Source of the DNA: Lunatimonas salinarum
GTDB lineage: Bacteria > Bacteroidota > Bacteroidia > Cytophagales > Cyclobacteriaceae
Assembly (NCBI RefSeq): GCF_017811155.1
Contig: NZ_JACVCV010000014.1
Span: 90,886 to 154,885 of the forward strand
Length of the DNA stretch: 64,000 nucleotides
Direction: 5' to 3'
Shown here: positions 62,380-64,000 of the stretch, one piece after another
Numbering within the stretch: position 1 is the stretch's first letter
How the letters are laid out: every line of letters starts with the position of its first letter
The notes under the pieces: generated by a model
The model's input: the letters and a program-made list of their open reading frames with translations, nothing else
The model's database searches: none
What the model was told of the DNA's origin: nothing
Translations under genes and position numbers: made by a program

Positions 62380-62904
62380 ATGAAGAGTCTACCTATTTTA
62401 GTAATCATTTTAATTTTCATTTCTTGCCAAACGAAGGATAAAGAGCTTGATAGCACTGAATTTGCCTATTTGGTAGATACCGTGATGATTGATCCCGGCG
62501 ATGAAATTCTTTTTTTACGATATAGGCTAATTAGTGCCGACATAAGCAGTGACGGGAAATACTTGGTTAATTTTAATTTAGACGACCATACCATTGAGAA
62601 AATCAACTTGGATGAGCTGCGGCTGGAGGAAAAACTCCCTTTTGAAATAGAAGGGCCAAATGGAACAGGTAAGCATGTTAATTTTATCAATGTATTAAAA
62701 GGGGATTCCATTTTTATCAAGTCATTTGGTCAATCTGCCCTGTTTCGGGAAAATGGGGAACTGGTCAAAAAGGTTGACTGGATGAACGCCATAAACGGAG
62801 ATAGTTTACGGTATGGGGAAATGCCAACGAATGAGCTGGCCATAGACCGAGGTGATTTGAAGGTTTTTGGATTACACTATAACAATGGTCTAGCCCCCTA
62901 TTAA
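62380..62904 (+). pseudogene. DUF4221-type lipoprotein, paralogue C, cut off at an IS element
   Basis: The N-terminal 174 residues are intact, with lipobox FISC (Cys16), DTVMIDPGDEILFLRYRL and the DDHTIEKINLDELRLEEKLP segment. Homology to paralogue B stops around the equivalent of residue 170 of 373. The frame then meets a stop at 62902-62904, 57 bp before the end of the IS3-type transposase gene on the other strand. The missing half may lie beyond the IS, outside the window. Confidence 0.78.
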
Positions 62905-62961
62905 TCGGACTTTATTTTTTTTGATATTGCATTATAATGCCGTAAGGTTCGATATTTGGCA

Positions 62962-64000
62962 TTAGCAGGAAACGACCGAAGGTGACCTTTGCACCGATGT
63001 CGTATGATTTGGAGTGTTGGGCCCCTCGGGCAGATCGGGCCCACTCACTTCTTTATCGGGCAAATTTTCGCCCCCGTTGAGGGGGTTCAAATTTGAGCAG
63101 GAAACTTCCCTCAGGCTCCCATTACCCGATATGGTTTGGTAAGGGATCTTGAGCCTGAATTTAACCTTATTTTTCCCTTTTTCCAGCATATCGATTTTTT
63201 CCTGATCCCAAAGCTCCCAGAACTTCATCGGCCACAGGTATGCGATGGAGGCGTGTATACGCCTGTTGTTATAACTGTCGTAGAAGGTGGCCAGTCTGCC
63301 CTCCAACTCGTCTATGGACCAGAAGACCTGATTCTTGAGTGCCTGGTTCAAGATGTTGTGGAAGCTTTCCACGTGGCCGTTTTCCTGGGGCGTATACGGG
63401 TGTGTGAACACCTGGTTGATGTAGTTTTCCCGGAAAAACTCCCGGATCAGGCCCGCCCCGAACTGGGGGCCGTTGTCGTTCCTCAGTTCCACATGTATGC
63501 CCCTGGCCAGCAGGTCTGCAGGCTGCAGATGTTCGGCTATTATCCTCTCCCATGCCCCTTTTACCTGGTCCTTTCTCATATGGAAGCCCAACTGCCAGTG
63601 CAGTACTGCCCGGGTGAAGGTATCGATGACGGTAAGGATGTAGGCATGGCGCCTGTCCCTTGTGATCCAGACCTGCTTGATGTCCATCTCCAGTACTTCC
63701 AGCGGTGCCTTCGGCGTCACTGTCCTGAAACGCACGTACTTCCGCTCCGAGCGTTTGTGCCTGGGTTTGAGCAACTGTGCGGCTTCCATGAGCCGGTAGA
63801 CTTTCTTGTGGTTGATGATGAATCCGAGGATAAGGAGCTGAAAGGTCATCTTACGGTAGCCATAGTCGGTATCGGGGTCGGCCTGTATTTCCTTTACCGC
63901 TTCAACGACGGCATCGTCGGGGCACTCCTCTCCGCCCAACGGGGTGTGCCTGAACACCGTGCCGGTCCTGCGGCGGCCCCGTTTGCCTGTTTTTGGCCTG
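62962..64000 (-). mobile_element. IS3-family-type transposase (5' end outside window)
   Basis: The reading frame ends at 62962 and stays open to base 64000. HTH-like residues (YGYRKMTFQLLILGFIINHK) are followed by an rve integrase core. DIKQVW gives the first Asp, LRNDNGPQFGAG the second Asp, and ENGHVESFH the Glu of the DDE triad. NNRRIHASI after it is typical of IS3 OrfB. Its base composition is richer in G+C than the neighbouring lipoprotein genes, consistent with recent arrival. The inverted repeat ends could not be located. Confidence 0.85.

Overview
The window looks like the chromosome of a Bacteroidota bacterium of the order Cytophagales, probably near the Cyclobacteriaceae. The evidence is lineage-typical genes: a PUR-alpha-like DUF3276 protein, an IPExxxVDY protein, a type IX secretion plug protein (DUF5103), a LuxC-type acyl-CoA reductase beside an Alvin-type ferredoxin, and DUF4221 and 6-bladed-propeller lipoproteins. 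Bacteroidota-style promoters (TTG, about 20 bp, then TAnnTTTG) also recur. The genus is not determined.

1-31.3 kb is mostly housekeeping. It holds acyl-CoA reductase (partial), ferredoxin, DUF3276, an AI-2E permease with the GTPase YchF, a stand-alone Cas6 with no CRISPR array or other cas gene, the DUF5103 plug protein, an ABC-F ATPase, TypA/BipA, 6-phosphofructokinase and MiaA. A tight five-gene run follows (REC-HPt, REC, small protein, MBL hydrolase, NFACT protein). Next come pyruvate kinase with the IPExxxVDY protein, acpP-fabF-rnc-nadE-lgt, YidD, an Omp85-like protein, two coupled outer-membrane/HhH genes, MscL and an oligopeptidase B-like protease.

31.4-47.4 kb is accessory and visibly rearranged. 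It has an FG-GAP protein with a haem motif, two isolated surface-sugar genes, an internally deleted DUF4143 ATPase pseudogene, and an intact DUF4143-type ATPase behind three dyad repeats spaced exactly 32 bp. A propeller lipoprotein, a DUF4221 lipoprotein and a cut-off tail of a second propeller gene follow. A large secreted esterase-like protein, a secreted glycosidase-like protein, a Zn/Cd/Pb-type P-ATPase and a decayed propeller gene lie before tRNA-Lys(UUU).

47.6-57.4 kb carries a BatE-like TPR/SH3 protein, a LON-substrate-binding-domain protein and a GHELGH metalloprotein, then a divergent sugar cluster. A GMC oxidoreductase, its Tat-type small subunit and an MFS permease are on one strand. 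A Gfo/Idh/MocA oxidoreductase, a sugar isomerase, a lipoprotein cytochrome c and a 3-keto-disaccharide-hydrolase lipoprotein are on the other. Together they suggest periplasmic 3-oxidation of a glycoside, cleavage of the keto-glycoside, uptake and further conversion.

57.5-64 kb holds a Uma2-family nuclease-like protein, a small lipoprotein and a BlaI/BlaR1 pair with a palindromic operator over its promoter. Two more DUF4221 paralogues follow; the second is cut off next to an IS3-type transposase that runs off the window.
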